From positions 30,116,501 to 30,180,500 of the forward strand of contig NC_088911.1 of assembly GCF_963576675.1 (NCBI RefSeq): 64,000 nucleotides of DNA, written 5' to 3'. Source of the DNA: Euphorbia lathyris (lineage: Eukaryota > Streptophyta > Magnoliopsida > Malpighiales > Euphorbiaceae). A program made the position numbers and the translations under genes. Below the pieces are notes generated by a model, which was given only the letters and a program-made list of their open reading frames with translations, ran no database searches and had not been told where the DNA came from. The stretch's first letter is position 1, and every line of letters starts with the position of its first letter. Below, in pieces: positions 9,992-22,271 of the stretch.

Positions 9992-12430
9992 TCCTTTTTT
10001 TTGTTATTTGAGTTCTGTGCTTACTTGTAATCTTGTGTATTAGTTGATTGCTGCAAGTAAATTAGGTTTGAGATTTCTTATATCATATTAGCATTATTGG
10101 TGGCCTTGTTTATTTGTTCATGTAGGAACCATATAATGTTTCACAAGAGATCGAGCGCAAACGTGCATTATCAATGGTCCTTTCACAAACAAAGCAGCAA
10201 GAGCGAAAAGACGCTGAGGTGAGGTCTGTACTTTCTTCGTCGCTAACTGTAGCTGGATAATTTGTTTCTTGAAAGGATCTGCATTTGGACTTCGAGCTTA
10301 CACATTTTATATTTATAGTTTATTTATTGTCTAGAGGCTTATATGCCCTTAATTTCCTCAGGTTCTCTCGGAAGCTAAAAGGATAACTGAGTCACGCATG
10401 GCTGCAAGGGTAAGTTATTTTTTAGATATGTTGCTCTTTATTTTTTGTATAACTAGGGGTATTGATCATAAAGGCATCAACAAGGAGGGGAAGGAGCTTG
10501 GGCTATAAGCTATTACTGTCAAAAAAGGGAGTGATAGATTGATTAATGCCATAACTAAATTTAAACCGCTTGAAGTATATAATGGATTTTAATATTTGAT
10601 TAGATGCTTGCAATAGTATACAGAAAAGTAATTTTTCATCGTGTTGTACAGGTGTTAGCATTATGGTATCGTTTAGTTTAATTTAGCTTTTCCAGTAGTG
10701 TTTTGAGAACTCTCTTTCATGTAACATCTAACAGTAATTTTTTGGTCAGGGTGGTGAAGAATCTGCTCTGCATGTAGCATCAAATGCTGGTCCAGAAATT
10801 GCTGAGACAGCAACTAATGTTGATGATACTGTATCACCTGCTCCCAACGCCCAGATTGCTTCTGCAGCTGTTGCAACTTCAGCTTCAGTAATAGCAGAAA
10901 ATGCCTCCACTCTAGCTACCCTGCGCATGGTTTGTAAATTTATCTCATTCCATCCTCCCTACTCCTCTCTCTCTCTCTCTATTCTCTCCTACTATTCCTA
11001 CCTACCTCTACAATTTAATCGGATCTCCTAGGGGTAAGAAAACAGCAAGTGATGGTTTTTGTTTTTGTCTCCGACAATGTTGAGTTTCTGTGTATTTGTG
11101 TTCTTTGCTCTTCAACTTCATATTTCGCCTTGTAACTTCTGTTCGGAGGAAATTGATTGATTTATCTACAGTAAGAATAACATAGTCTGACTGATTTGAT
11201 AAAAATTGTCAGCTTCGTGTATACTCGAGAACATATGCACTTGAGCAAATGGTGCAAGCTGCAAGTTCAACTGCAGGGGTCCGGACAATCAAAAGAGTTG
11301 AGCAAACATTACAAGATCTTGGAGTATGCTTATGCTTTCTGAAATTTCTTTTATATTATTTATGTTGGATGATATCATGTATTTTGAATGTTATAAAGGA
11401 ATGTAATTTATGTTATCAGTTTACTTCTAAAGGCATTTATTAATATTATTTTTTTTAACTCAGTTGGATTATTTGTCTTGTGAAAACAAGTAGGACTTTT
11501 TCCCCATAAATAATTCCCATCCATGGCTTTGTACCTATTTCCCTTTCTTTGCGTGGTGGCGGCTTGATTGCTATTGTTATATTCATCATGTTCCAGTTTC
11601 ATCGAATACTTATATTCTTATAAATGATGATTTTTTGGTTCTTGTCTGGATATTTCTTGATTAAGTGCTCACATTTTTTCATAGTACTTGTACTTTGCAT
11701 GAGACGGAATAATACATGAGATAAGCATTCTCCATTCTTCCGTATAACTTGCCTTTTAGAATTGGATATCATATTTGGACTCTTTTTTTGACAGATTAGT
11801 TTAAAACCAAGGGTACCAACCAAAGCTGTTTGTGCAGAGCACCTTGAATTAAGAAAAGAAATATTGACCCTTCTGAATCTTCAGAAACAGGTATTGCGAA
11901 TCTTAGTGATCACCATTTTTATTTTTCTAATGAAAAGAAAATATCCATGATTGTAAATATGCGATGACAAATATATTTAAATTTCTTGACATGTATGTCT
12001 TCCTTTTGTGTATCAGTTGCAATACAAGGAGGCAGAAGGTTCCTCTTTTCGTGAAAGCTCATATGCTGAAATGCCAGGCACACCTAAGGTCGATAAACAC
12101 TCTACTTTTTATTGCTGGAAACTATACATTTACTCTCCATATTGATTTTGTGACTGTCAAATTGTTAACAGCGTCCACACCGTGATCAGGATCGGACATT
12201 TGTTCCAGACTCTATGAGTTTTGGTGGTAAATTGCTTGGATTTATGGCCATTTTGGTGTTTCCTTTGCTTTGCTTTATGCATGGTCTTTGTAATATGATA
12301 TATAGTTGGGATATCAGGGGAAAGACTTGTACGAAAGGACCAGAAACGCAAGGGACCTGGAAGGTTAACTGAGGCTCCGTCATCACCAGCTCATAAAAGG
12401 CCGAGAAAATTGAAGGCATCTGACCTGTGA
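8226..12430 (+). CDS. SWC4: SWR1-complex subunit 4 (SWC4 / DMAP1 homologue), 449 aa
   Basis: SWC4 is a nuclear subunit shared by the SWR1 (H2A.Z deposition) and NuA4 acetyltransferase complexes. Coding exons: 8226-8339, 8422-8508, 8998-9063, 9157-9216, 9340-9396, 9557-9686, 9856-9923, 10126-10218, 10362-10409, 10750-10929, 11213-11323, 11795-11890, 12017-12088, 12172-12226 and 12318-12430. All have GT-AG borders and all phases agree, giving 449 codons plus TGA. The protein starts [14 protein letters not shown] and ends [10 protein letters not shown], both hallmark plant SWC4 ends. A SANT/Myb-like domain lies at about residues 129-176 ([11 protein letters not shown] through KDRYYSVSRA). The DMAP1-type region around residues 302-370 has QMVQAASS and [10 protein letters not shown]. 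The C-terminal tail is basic, suiting nuclear or nucleosome contact. I see no break. The start is the first ATG after the acceptor at 8156. Confidence 0.95.
9942..9988. repeat. (TA)n microsatellite in SWC4 intron
   Basis: An uninterrupted run of about 23 TA units in the intron after the exon ending at 9923. The length is likely polymorphic. Confidence 0.95.
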
Positions 12431-13379
12431 TTTTGAAGGTGAGGAAGCAAACCAAACTCGAGCAGGCGGGTTGTTATTATTTTTGATCATTAATCTCAGT
12501 GTTCATATATAAATGCAGTTTCAGTTTCATCTGGTTGGTGGACAAGTAGCAAGTTTTGCCAATCCATCTGGTCTGAGCATGTTAGTATATAGTTGCTAGT
12601 TATAGTAATTAATTGTAAAATCCTTTGCGCAAAGGGCATAACACTTGATACTGTTGTGTAAATGGTTTTTATTTAGCGGCTTAGGCTTTCAGGGGGAAAG
12701 TTTATTTAATTTAACACTATGTATATGGATCCCATCTGAGAATTTAATATAGAGGAAGTACTAATTAGGCCTATTCATTAGTATCTAAAAGGAACTAAAT
12801 TTCATTAGATGAATATAACATTTACATTTTTATTAGTCCTATAAGAGGTTACAAACACTCTTTAGTGTATATATAGTTAGCTAAAAGAGAGGTTTTATTG
12901 CAATATATGTAGTTGGGAAATTAGAGTTGGCTTGGGTTTAATTTCTTGTACGGATCCTTGATCTGCTTTTGTTCGTGTAGCCTGTTAGCAAATCTGCAAT
13001 TGAAATTCAATGAAGTCGTCTTAATTAGCATGCAAACCGATATTGAAATTCACTAGTGAAGTTGAGCTTCACACGATGTCTTGTGTTAGGATGTATAACC
13101 TTTGCTGCTTTATTGTTTACGCAATGTTTGTCTTTTTGAGGTTTCTTAAGGAAAGATAAAAGCAAGGTATGTATTTCTTTTGAGGTGTAAAGAAGGGGAA
13201 TGGTAAGGGATGATAAATGATGGATTAAATTGCTTAGGTATTTCAGCACTCCAATTTGCTGAATTTTTGGGGGGTTTTGATGGTAAGATAATTACCTTCA
13301 CCTTTCAACATTATTTTTAAATACTGAGGATATAACAGTTATTTCATGTATAACATTACATTTTATTTTTTATTTTTTT
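12431..13379. other. SWC4 3' UTR and intergenic DNA
   Basis: No further ORF of note follows the SWC4 stop. AT-rich 3' UTR-like sequence is present, with AATAAA-like hexamers not clearly resolved. I see no transposon ends. Confidence 0.5.
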
Positions 13380-13817
13380 GGCTTAAACCACTATTTGGTC
13401 TTTGATCTATCCAAAATTTTGTTTTTTGGTCTTTGACCTATTATTTAGTTATATTTGGCTTCTAGCATATCCCAATTGGTGAAATTTTACCAAGTTGAAT
13501 GGAGACTTAACAAAACTTGTTATCCTATTGACATATGACGATATTTTTACACTTAGATTTGGTAAATTTTATTTTAGGATTTTTTTAAATCTAATTAATT
13601 ATTTTTACATGAGAAAATCTGTGGCAAATCCATTTATCAAAATATCACCACATAAGGGTAACAACGGTTTTGTCAAATCTTTATTTAAATTGGATGAAAT
13701 TTCATCAACTGTGATAGTTTAAGAGCCAAATATGATCGAATAATAGGTCATGATCAAATAATAGGTCATGATCAAATGATAAAATTTTGAATAGAGGGCT
13801 AAATAACATTCTAAGCC
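13380..13817. mobile_element. Foldback element with about 90-bp terminal inverted repeats
   Basis: The left arm begins GGCTTAAACCACTATTTGG and the right arm, in reverse complement, begins GGCTTAGAATGTTATTTAG. The arms stay similar for about 90 bp through a TTTGATC/TGACCTATTATT(T)-type segment. The right arm has a short tandem duplication of GATCAAATAATAGGTCAT. The flanks are T-rich, so the target duplication cannot be defined. Long inverted repeats without coding sequence suggest a MULE-type MITE. Confidence 0.65.
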
Positions 13818-15031
13818 TTTTTTTTTTCTACTCTCAAACTAAATACACAATAATGTCCATATGGACCCTGATGTTCAAATTTATTTAGTAATTAGGGTTA
13901 ATATATGATCCAAATTGACTAGATACAATACCAGTATTATTAAAGCAATACTTACCTTCAAACAATAATGCATTTCATAGATAAGTATCATTTGATTTAC
14001 TCTACTTTAGTATTATGGCCAAGTAAACTCTCAACCTATTGAAGGTTTTATAATAAAATTTTGTTCTTAACATTTTGAACGTGAAGTAATTTTGGATGTT
14101 CAAATAGTAGTGGAGTAAAAAAAAAAAAAAAACAAATTTAGCCAATATGGAATGCACTTAAAACCTTCTTTGTTTTTATACAAGTCAAAATGGCATCATT
14201 TTGATTTGGGCTCGAAGAAAAAAAAGAAAAAAAAATACACACCTCTTCATGTGTTGGTAGTGTAATCAATACTTGCAAATGAAGGGGTGGGTAAGGGTAG
14301 AATGACCCTTGTAAGTGGTGGTTTTTGGCGAGAGGGTGCATTGACACTCATACTTCCACGTCGGAGCTCAGGTAAGAGTCTCATTTTATGAGTTATATTA
14401 CCCATTCAAATCCAAAATAGTTACAAATTTGAAATATTAAAGACAAATTTTTTTATTGTTTCTTGCTTTAAGAGTACGTCCACTTTTCTAAAAACATTAG
14501 GAGCAAAGTTGAAAAAGGATAAGTTACTCACATAGTTCCACTACTTAGCATTTATTTTCATTATATGGCTTCCTTGATCCATCACACTCCTTTGACAAAT
14601 GCACCCGAATTTTATACTTTATTAACATAATAGTTTATTTTACCTTTGGCTAAGATGATTACTCAAATAATATATAATACTCAATTATAGAAATGATGAA
14701 AATATTATAAGCAACTTTAATTTTTAAATTTTTAGAACTCATGTCATTTAGGTGTTTAGTTAATAAAAAGAAAACAGTTGTTTATTTTGAATAAAAAATA
14801 TAATTTTAAATAACTTTTTTATTTTGAAATTGTTATCGGTTCTTTTGATTTATTCAACACTAAATGTAGAAAGCGTAAATTTCAGAGATTATAATATTTA
14901 TTTTTGAAATCCAAAAATTATAATGAAAATAAAATTCAGTAATATTATTGAGGAAAATGTGCATAGCCATTTTTGGTGTTAGTTTTTTTTTTTTTTTGTA
15001 GGATTTTTTATGTGTGAAATATTATTAAGAG
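13818..15031. other. AT-rich intergenic DNA
   Basis: Several A or T homopolymers, for example near 14118-14132 and 14980-14998. No gene or complete element could be supported. Confidence 0.6.
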
Positions 15032-15233
15032 TTCTTTATAGGTAAAAAAACATAATTAAACCTCTGAATTTACATGTTTTAAAGATCAAGCCACTGATCA
15101 TTTATTTTTCTATATTGAGCCATTGATCATTGATTATGTTATGGATTGGACCCTTATTTAACTTTTCCGTCGACTGTAGGAGATGAGAAGATCGATTTGG
15201 CGATTCTAATGTTGAAAATCACAAAATGGGAGA

Positions 15234-16364
15234 CAGGGGCGGAGCCAGGACCCAAACCTCGGGGGGGCTCCACTCTATGTAGAATTTCTTTTCGTATAAC
15301 GTCTCAAGAATTTTTTTTCCAGCATGTTCAATGTTCATTAACAGTTTATTTAATTTTATAACATTTAGTTGAATATCTTCAATCAAATTAAAACCCCTAA
15401 AATATATCATATTATCAATTCAATAAAAAAAAAACCCCCTAAAATTTACCACATTATCAATTCCATTACAATCCCTAAATATCATTAATTTAATTAAAAC
15501 CCCTAAATATAACATTATCAATCACGAATCCATAAATTTGAAATCTCTAAATTAGAATCTCTAACTAAACAACATATTTGAAATCCTTTAGTAAAATCCC
15601 TAAATTGGAAATACCTTACTTAAACCCTAAATTAGAAACCCCTAAATTCTAAAGCCCTAAATTAATTAGAATATCTAAATAAGCAAACAATATATTAGAA
15701 ATCCTTAAATAAAGCTCTAAATTAGAAATCCCTAAAAAAATCTAAATTAGAAATCTCTAATTTAGAACTCATAAAAAAACCTAAAAATAAAATAAATTAG
15801 ACAAAATAAAGAACTTACTTGAATTGAGTGAGAGTAGAAAAGAAAATGATTAGATGAATATGAATTTATAAAAAAAGAAAAAGATTGGGTGAATATGAAT
15901 TTATAAAAAAATTGTGGGAGTTTGGGGAATTTTTCCCTACCTCCAAGTCTTCTCTTCTCTTCTTTTCTTTTCTGTTGTTGAATGAGAAAAGAAAAGAAGA
16001 GCCGTTGTAATTACAATTTACAACGCCTGTGTGTGTGGATGGAAAGAGCATAAATGCCCTTTCCATCTTTCTTTTTTTTTAAGTTGCTGCAGCACAAAAC
16101 GGCGTCGTTTTGTGATGCACAAAACGGCGTCGTTTTGTGATGCACAAAACGGCGTCGTTTTGTGCATCAGCAACCTAAAAAAAAGAGCAGAAGATGGGTG
16201 AAACTTTCACCCATCTTCTGCGATGTTCTTACGCCGCCATGGCTGGAGGGGCTCCAGCCATGGCGGCCCTTGACAAAATCAGGGTAGAAAACCTCTATTT
16301 TGGGGTTTTCCGGCGGAGTCGGAGGGTCGGCCGACCCTCCCCGTCCCCTCTGGCTCCGCCCCTG
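15234..16364. mobile_element. Non-autonomous hAT element nested in the MULE
   Basis: Perfect 15-bp inverted termini, CAGGGGCGGAGCCAG, lie at 15234-15248 and 16350-16364. The flanks are ATGGGAGA (15226-15233) and ATGGGAGG (16365-16372), a 7/8 match expected of an 8-bp hAT TSD. The interior has no transposase. It carries many short 'CCCTAAATTAGAAAT'-like direct repeats (about 15430-15780), three tandem palindromes near 16090-16165 and the palindrome shared with 200-405. Confidence 0.9.
16091..16165. repeat. Three tandem copies of a 27-bp palindromic unit
   Basis: The unit TGATGCACAAAACGGCGTCG... is repeated three times. Each copy contains the self-complementary AAAACG-GCGT-CGTTTT core with TGCAC flanks. 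The tandem palindromes could extrude as hairpins. They lie inside the hAT element. Confidence 0.85.
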
Positions 16365-17049
16365 ATGGGAGGGGAGAAAATCAAGTTTGAAAGAATATAG
16401 TGGAAATTAATTTATATAATTTCGTTATAGTTTTTAATTTTTTTCTCTCCTAGTCAATGAATTCTTATTTTTATTTGTCCATGTCGACAAGCCAAATCAC
16501 CAAAATGATATATGTAGTGCAAACTCGACGAAAAAGTTAAATAAGGGTCTAATCCATAATAAAATCAATGATCAAGAGCTTTATGTGGAAAAATAAATGA
16601 TCAGGAACTTAATTCTTAAAACACCTAAAGTTCAGGAATTTAATTATTTTTTTTTTTTTTTGCCTTCTTTATATAACTATTGAGGTTAATGACGTGATCA
16701 AAGTGATTTTTGCTCAAAATTTCAATATAATAGTCGAAATAAAATTTATGTGATTTTTACCCAAACAATTTTCTCAAGAAATTTCAATATAATAATCAAA
16801 ATAAAATCTATTATTTCTCTCAGCCGGTAAAAAAATTCAGAGAAATAGCAAAATAGAGTAACTCAGCAAAAAAATAATTGAATAAAAATATCATTGGATT
16901 TTAATAGAAGGTGCAAGCTATGGTTACTTTGTTTTTAACAAACTAAATATTATTTTGTTTTTAGCAAAGTAAATATTATTTTGTTTTTTTCACCATTGGA
17001 TGATAGAATGTAGAATTCATCTAATGGTGAAAAGACACAAAGTAAGATT

Positions 17050-17680
17050 TGTAAGTACAAAAGAGGGAACAGAATAAACTTATCGGAATGTAAATGTTGT
17101 GTCGTGGACAGAACCACTGCGTTGAAAACGATTACGGCAGACTCTGGTGCAATCTGAAAGTCCGATCGTCAACCAAGGTTTACACAGCAAGCGCCGACCT
17201 AGTGCACTCTAGGGCGAAGTTTTGGAACAACAAGAATTTTAATGCCCAGAGAAAAGATTAATGTTTGAGATCGAAATCGCAATTGAGAAAACGTAAATAC
17301 AGAACTGCTAGGAGTTCGTTTTTATTTTAGTTTAAAATCGAACGTTGTAGTGGACAACGTTTGTGGAGAGAAAAACGTAATGATTGAGTAAAATCAGGGA
17401 TAGTGGAGATAGGCTTTTAACTTGTTAAGAAATAGTCAAAAAGGTTTAAAATATTTAATGGCCAAATAAAAATTGGACCCAGTCCGTCGGGGCGGGCGGT
17501 CGAACGAGCGAGCGCGCGCGTGTGGTTTATTTTGTAAAACCCACTAAACACAATTTAATAACTCTTTTGGCCCAACCCAATATAAACCCTTCAACCAACT
17601 CAAAAGTTTCCCATGTGGGATACTTAAAGTCACAAAAGACAAGCAAAGGCTAAAGAGCCATTTTACCAAAATCTCCAACA
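17050..17680 (-). repeat. 3' LTR of the Copia element
   Basis: 631 bp. On the minus strand it begins TGTTGGAGATTTTGG right after the purine-rich ATTTGTGGGGGAT tract and ends at 17050. It contains a CG-rich GAGCGAGCGCGCGCG-like segment near 17500-17520 that the 5' copy lacks. Confidence 0.85.
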
Positions 17681-18233
17681 ATCCCCCACAAATGGCTTTA
17701 TAGCAAAACAGTTTTAAGAACAATAATATATCTTTTCTGGGCAATAAGTTACAGATTTTAAAAACTTAAGCATCAATATCTTTCGATTGAATTGATACAT
17801 AGTGATGTGAGGCAACATGTTATAGTTTTAGAAGTGAATTGCTCTTGAACTTCTACAACTGTAACTGAGACCCTCACAACACGTAAAGAAAACCTTTAAA
17901 CAAAATTTTGCTGTTCCGCGATAAAAACAATAGCGCCTTTAATGGTCATGCGCACACCTTGGATCTCATGAGTGCTCTAGAAAGACAGCCCAAAGTCTTT
18001 CATAGAAGGCGGCCCACCTTCACACACATGTAGGTGATCTCTATAAGAGACCATTAAGAGTTTCTCATAACTCAACCTCAAAAGGAGCATCCATCAAGTT
18101 CATATAAATGAACCACCACACCACGGGCTATGGATTATACACACTATCAAAAGTCATAGGAATGGGTAAAATATAGTGTATAAAAAGATAGTATGGTTTC
18201 GTTTGACCACGTATGGTATCCACCATATTTTCT

Positions 18234-19922
18234 TTAATCAGTGGGCTTTAGGCCCATTCCCCTCGATGTTTTTAGAACCATTCTTCTAGGTAACCCTTTG
18301 GTGAACGGATCAGCTAGATTCTTCTCTGATCTCACAAAATCTAAGGCAATTACCCCATGTTTCAAGAGTTGTCTTATTGCACTATGTCTAATGCGAATGT
18401 GTCTTTTCTTTCTGTTGTAGACACTGTTTTTTGCAGTACCTATGGCTGCCTGAGAATCACAATGAAGTGAGATAGGTGCATTAGATCTCCCCCACAATGG
18501 GACATCTGCCAATAAACTTCTCAACCAATCTGCTTCTTGACTAGCTAGTTCTAGTGCTATAAATTCTGATTCCATGGTTGAGCGTGCAATACAGGTTTGT
18601 TTACATGATCTCCAAGAGACGGCACCACCACCCAAAACGAAAACATAACCATTAGTGGAACATACCAAATCATTTTTGGATGACCAATTTGCATCACAGT
18701 ATCCTTCTAAAACAACAGGAAATTTATTAAAATGCAAATTAAAATTCATGGTACCTCTCAAGTATTTAAGTAAACGACGAAATGCATTCCAATGTTCATC
18801 ATTTGGATTGTGAGTATATCTACTCAATCTATTTACAGCATATGCAATGTCAGGTCTAGTATGAGTCATTAAGAACATAACACTCCCAATAATTTTAGCA
18901 TATTCTTCTTGTGAAACACTATGCCCTTTATTTTTAGTAAGACATATGCTAGGATCATAGGGTGTTCTAGCTTGCACTACATCAAAACTATCAAACTTTT
19001 TCAATAATTTCTCAACATAATGTGATTGTCCTAAAGAAAGGTCATTTTCAATTTTTGTAATTTTGACACCAAGAATTACATCAGCTTTTCTCATGTCTTT
19101 CATGTCAAATTGTGATGATAAGAAGGCTTTGGTGTTATTCACTACTTCTAAATTAGTGCCTAAGATAAGCATATCATCCACATAAAGACATATAAATACA
19201 TAATTTGATCCAAATGATTTAGAATAAACGCATGTATCTGATCCATTAACTACGTACCCATCAGAAAGTAAAGTGGGGTTAAACTTTTCATACCATTGTT
19301 TGGGTGCCTGTTTCAGGCCATACAGTGACTTCCTCAGTTTGCATACCTTATCTTCCTGGTCGGGTACAATATTTCCCTCAGGTTGTTGCACATAGATTTC
19401 TTCTTCTAAATCACCATTTAGAAAAGCTGTTTTTACATCCATTTGATGTACCACCAAATTATGTATTGCTGCAATTGCAATTAAGATTCTAATAGTAGAA
19501 ATTTTAGTAACAGGAGAGTAAGTATCAAAATAGTCAATTCCTTTCTTTTGACTATAGCCTACGGCAACTAATCTAGCTTTGAACTTTTCAATGGATCCAT
19601 CAGGTCTTCTTTTTCTTTTGAAGATCCATTTAAGTTTTATAGTTTTGGACCCTTTAGGCAAAAAGACTAGATCCCAAGTGTGATTTACCATAATAGAGTC
19701 TAATTCATTTTTTATTGCCTCTTTCCAAAAGTTAGCATCTACAGAGGTCATGGCCTCCTTATATGTCTTAGGATCTTCTTCTATTAGATAGGTAGACATA
19801 AAAACATCATCTATTCTATCTGAATTTTCTAACAAAAAAAAGGAAACAAAGTCGGGTCCAAAACTATTAGCTATTTTCCTTCTTTTACTTCTTCTAGGTT
19901 CATGTTCACATTCATCATGTTT
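18234..19922 (-). pseudogene. Copia reverse transcriptase and RNase H
   Basis: From the Met at 19835 this is 533 uninterrupted codons with the RVT_2 domain. It contains [30 protein letters not shown] and the catalytic CLYVDDML. The RNase H segment has [19 protein letters not shown] and ADPFTKGLP. The frame is open upstream to the stop at 19923. This is the best-preserved part of the element. Confidence 0.9.
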
Positions 19923-20849
19923 TTACAAAGAACTAGAAGAAAGAGAATCACTAGCAGGTACAGAATTAGAAGGACCAACATCATCACACACAAGATTTTT
20001 CTTTAAAGGAAAAATACTTTCAAAGAACTCTGCATCTCTAGATTCACATATAGTATAGTCATTTAATGCCATAAATCTAAAGGCAACACTATTAGAAGCA
20101 TATCCAATAAAAACACAATCAAAGGTTTTTGGCCATATGTTGGGTTTTCTAAAAGATGGAAAAGCAACTTTAGCAAGACAACCCCAGACCCTCAAGAAAT
20201 TTAAATTAGGCGAATACCCCTTCCAAAGCTCATAAGGAGTTTTGTCTAATTTTTTATGAGGAACTCTATTTAAAATATAGCATGCAGACAAAACAGCCTC
20301 CCCCACATATTATCAGGCATACTAGAACTAATCAACATGGCATTCATCATTTCCTTAAGCGTTCTATTTTTCCTTTCAGCTATACCGTTTTGTTGTGGTG
20401 TATATGGTGCACTGGTTTCATGTATAATGCCATTTTTCTCACAAAACGTTTTAAGGAAATTGGTTCCGTATTCTCCACCTCTATCAGATCTAAGCTTTTT
20501 TATTTTTCTATCTAGCTGATTTTCTACTTCCATTTTATATTTTAGAAACATGCTTTCAGTTTGATCTTAAAAGATATACTTTGGTGTATCTAGAAAAGTC
20601 ATCAACAAAAGTCATATACCATCTCTTACCACCTTTACTAATGGAATTCTTAAAGTCAGCTAGATCAGAATGAATTAATTCAAGCAGTTCAGTACTTCTC
20701 TTAGTAACAGATGGAAAAAGCTTCTTGGCAAATTTAGCTTCTACACAAATGGAACATTTTCTTTCATGCTCAGAATTAACAATATCAATAACATGCATAT
20801 TTTTCAACCTTTTAATAGAAGCATAATTCACATGTCCTAATCTATCATG
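19923..20849 (-). pseudogene. Copia integrase region, broken
   Basis: Pieces in shifting frames encode the integrase core. HSDLADF carries the first catalytic Asp, LRSDRGGEYG the second, and QQNGIAERKNRT the catalytic Glu. A frameshift lies near 20560, where a few bases are missing before the DQTES motif. A second lies near 20302, in a G run one base short of what keeps MWG and EAVLSA in frame. An in-frame TAA at 19923-19925 then interrupts the linker before the RT. Confidence 0.85.
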
Positions 20850-22004
20850 TCAAACATCCAAGGACTCGCATAAATAAGCAGAACCAGAAGAACTTGCATT
20901 ATTTCCAACAGAGTTAACATAAACAGTGTTCATGATAAAAAGCCCATTACCTAAATACCCTTTCCCTACAAAGGTCTCATTCTTAGTAAGAATCACCTTA
21001 TCAGTCTCAAAAGTAATTTTTAAACCAGCCTTATTCAATAAACTACCAGAAATAAGATTCCTACGAAGTGAAGGCACATACAGAACATTATTCAATGATA
21101 AACTTTTTCCAGAAGTTAATTTGAGTAAGACTGTTCCTTTACCAACAACACCAGCAGTTGCGGTGTTACCCATGTAGACGCACTCTCCATCAGCAGCATC
21201 CTCAAAATGATGAAACAGCTCCCTGTTTGAACATAAGTGTCTGGTAGCTCCAGTATCCAGCACCCAGTCAGTTTTGTTTTCCACCAAGTTCGACTCTACC
21301 ACCACAGCAGCAATGATTTCATCGTTCTCCACCAAATTGGATTGTCCGATAGGCTTTGTGTTAGCATTTTGATTTGGATTCTGTTGGTTCTTCCTTTGGA
21401 AACATTGAAATGCTCTGTGCTCGGGTTTTCCACACCCAAAGCATTCAACCTTTCGCTTTTGGACCTTTCCATGCTTGAAAGACTTATTCTGTTTGAAGCC
21501 TTTCTGGGACTTGTTTGCATATCCTTTTGATCTGTCTTTTGGAATCACAACAGATTCAACCACATTAGCATTAATAGAAACAGAAATAGAGGAAAGTTGC
21601 TTATCTTTCATTCTGTTTGCTTCTTCAGTTCGCATATGACTAACAAGCTCCTGCAGACTGAAATCTTTCTTTTTGTGCTTCATGTGGTTTCTGAAGTCAC
21701 TCCAGGAAGGAGGGAACTTCTCCAGCAGAACATTGGCTTGAAGCATATCGCACATATTCATCCCTTCATTGAGAACTTCAGCAACAAGGTTCTCATATTC
21801 GTGAATCTGATCAATGATCGGTTTATGATCAACCATCTGATAATGTAGCCACCTGCCAACAACATATTTTCTTTTTCCAGCATCATCAGACCCATACTTA
21901 TCTTTTAATGAGACCCAAATTTCTTTCGCAGACTTTTTGTTCACAAATATATCGAACAGTGGGTTCGACATATGATTAAAATCGAACGTTGTAGTGGACA
22001 ACAT
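20850..22004 (-). pseudogene. Copia gag-protease region
   Basis: An open stretch of 384 codons. A UBN2-type gag domain comes first. A CCHC zinc knuckle follows (CFGCGKPEHRAFQC, about residues 188-201), then the aspartic protease with WVLDTGATRHLC (D-T-G active site, about residues 247-258). The N-terminus normal for Copia gag is missing because of the deletion joining the LTR remnant. It ends at an in-frame TGA (20850-20852). The same frame continues beyond with an HDRLGHVNY motif, the start of the integrase zinc region, so this stop is a nonsense lesion rather than a true end. Confidence 0.88.
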
Positions 22005-22271
22005 TTGTGGAGAGAAAAACGTAATAGTTGAGTAAAATCAGGGATAGTGGAGATAGGCTTTTAACTTGTTAAGGAATAGTAAAAAAGGTTTAAAATATTT
22101 AATGGCCAAATAAAAATTGGGCCCAGTCCGTCGGGACGGACGGGCGAACGAACAATTTAATAACTCTTTTGGCCCAACCCAATATAAACCCTTCAACCAA
22201 CTCAAAAGTTTTACTTAAAGTCACAAAAGACAAGCAAAGGCTAAAGAGCCATTTTACCAAAATTTCCAACA
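21972..22271 (-). repeat. Truncated 5' LTR of the Copia element
   Basis: It matches 17330-17680 with scattered substitutions and with internal deletions, the GC-rich tract and a CCCATGTGGGATA-like block. On its inner side it joins gag coding sequence directly near 21970 and lacks a primer-binding site. Confidence 0.85.

Larger units (their letters stand above)
15041..16664. mobile_element. Mutator-like (MULE) non-autonomous element with perfect 9-bp TSD
   Basis: An exact 9-bp duplication, TTCTTTATA, flanks it at 15032-15040 and 16665-16673. The left arm starts GGTAAAAAAACATAATT and the right arm in reverse complement starts GGCAAAAAAAAAAAAAATAA. The arms remain inverted repeats for over 100 bp, with matching TGATCATTTATTTTTC-like and GACCCTTATTTAACTTTTC-like blocks. 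Long terminal repeats plus a 9-bp TSD are diagnostic of MULEs. No transposase is present. A hAT element (15234-16364) is nested inside. Confidence 0.88.
17050..22271 (-). mobile_element. Broken Ty1/Copia LTR retrotransposon (5.2 kb)
   Basis: Minus-strand element with an exact 5-bp target duplication, AGATT, at 17045-17049 and 22272-22276. The termini are TG...CA. The 3' LTR is complete (17050-17680). The 5' LTR survives only as about 300 bp (21972-22271). Its inner part, the primer-binding site and the start of gag have been deleted. The polypurine tract lies at 17681-17695. Gene order is gag-PR-INT-RT-RNaseH, the Copia order. At least two in-frame stops and two frameshifts interrupt the single long ORF, so it cannot be autonomous as read. 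Confidence 0.93.

Noticed and set aside
16091..16165. CRISPR-like repeat array
   Set aside because: Three adjoining palindromic units with no spacers, in a plant transposon.
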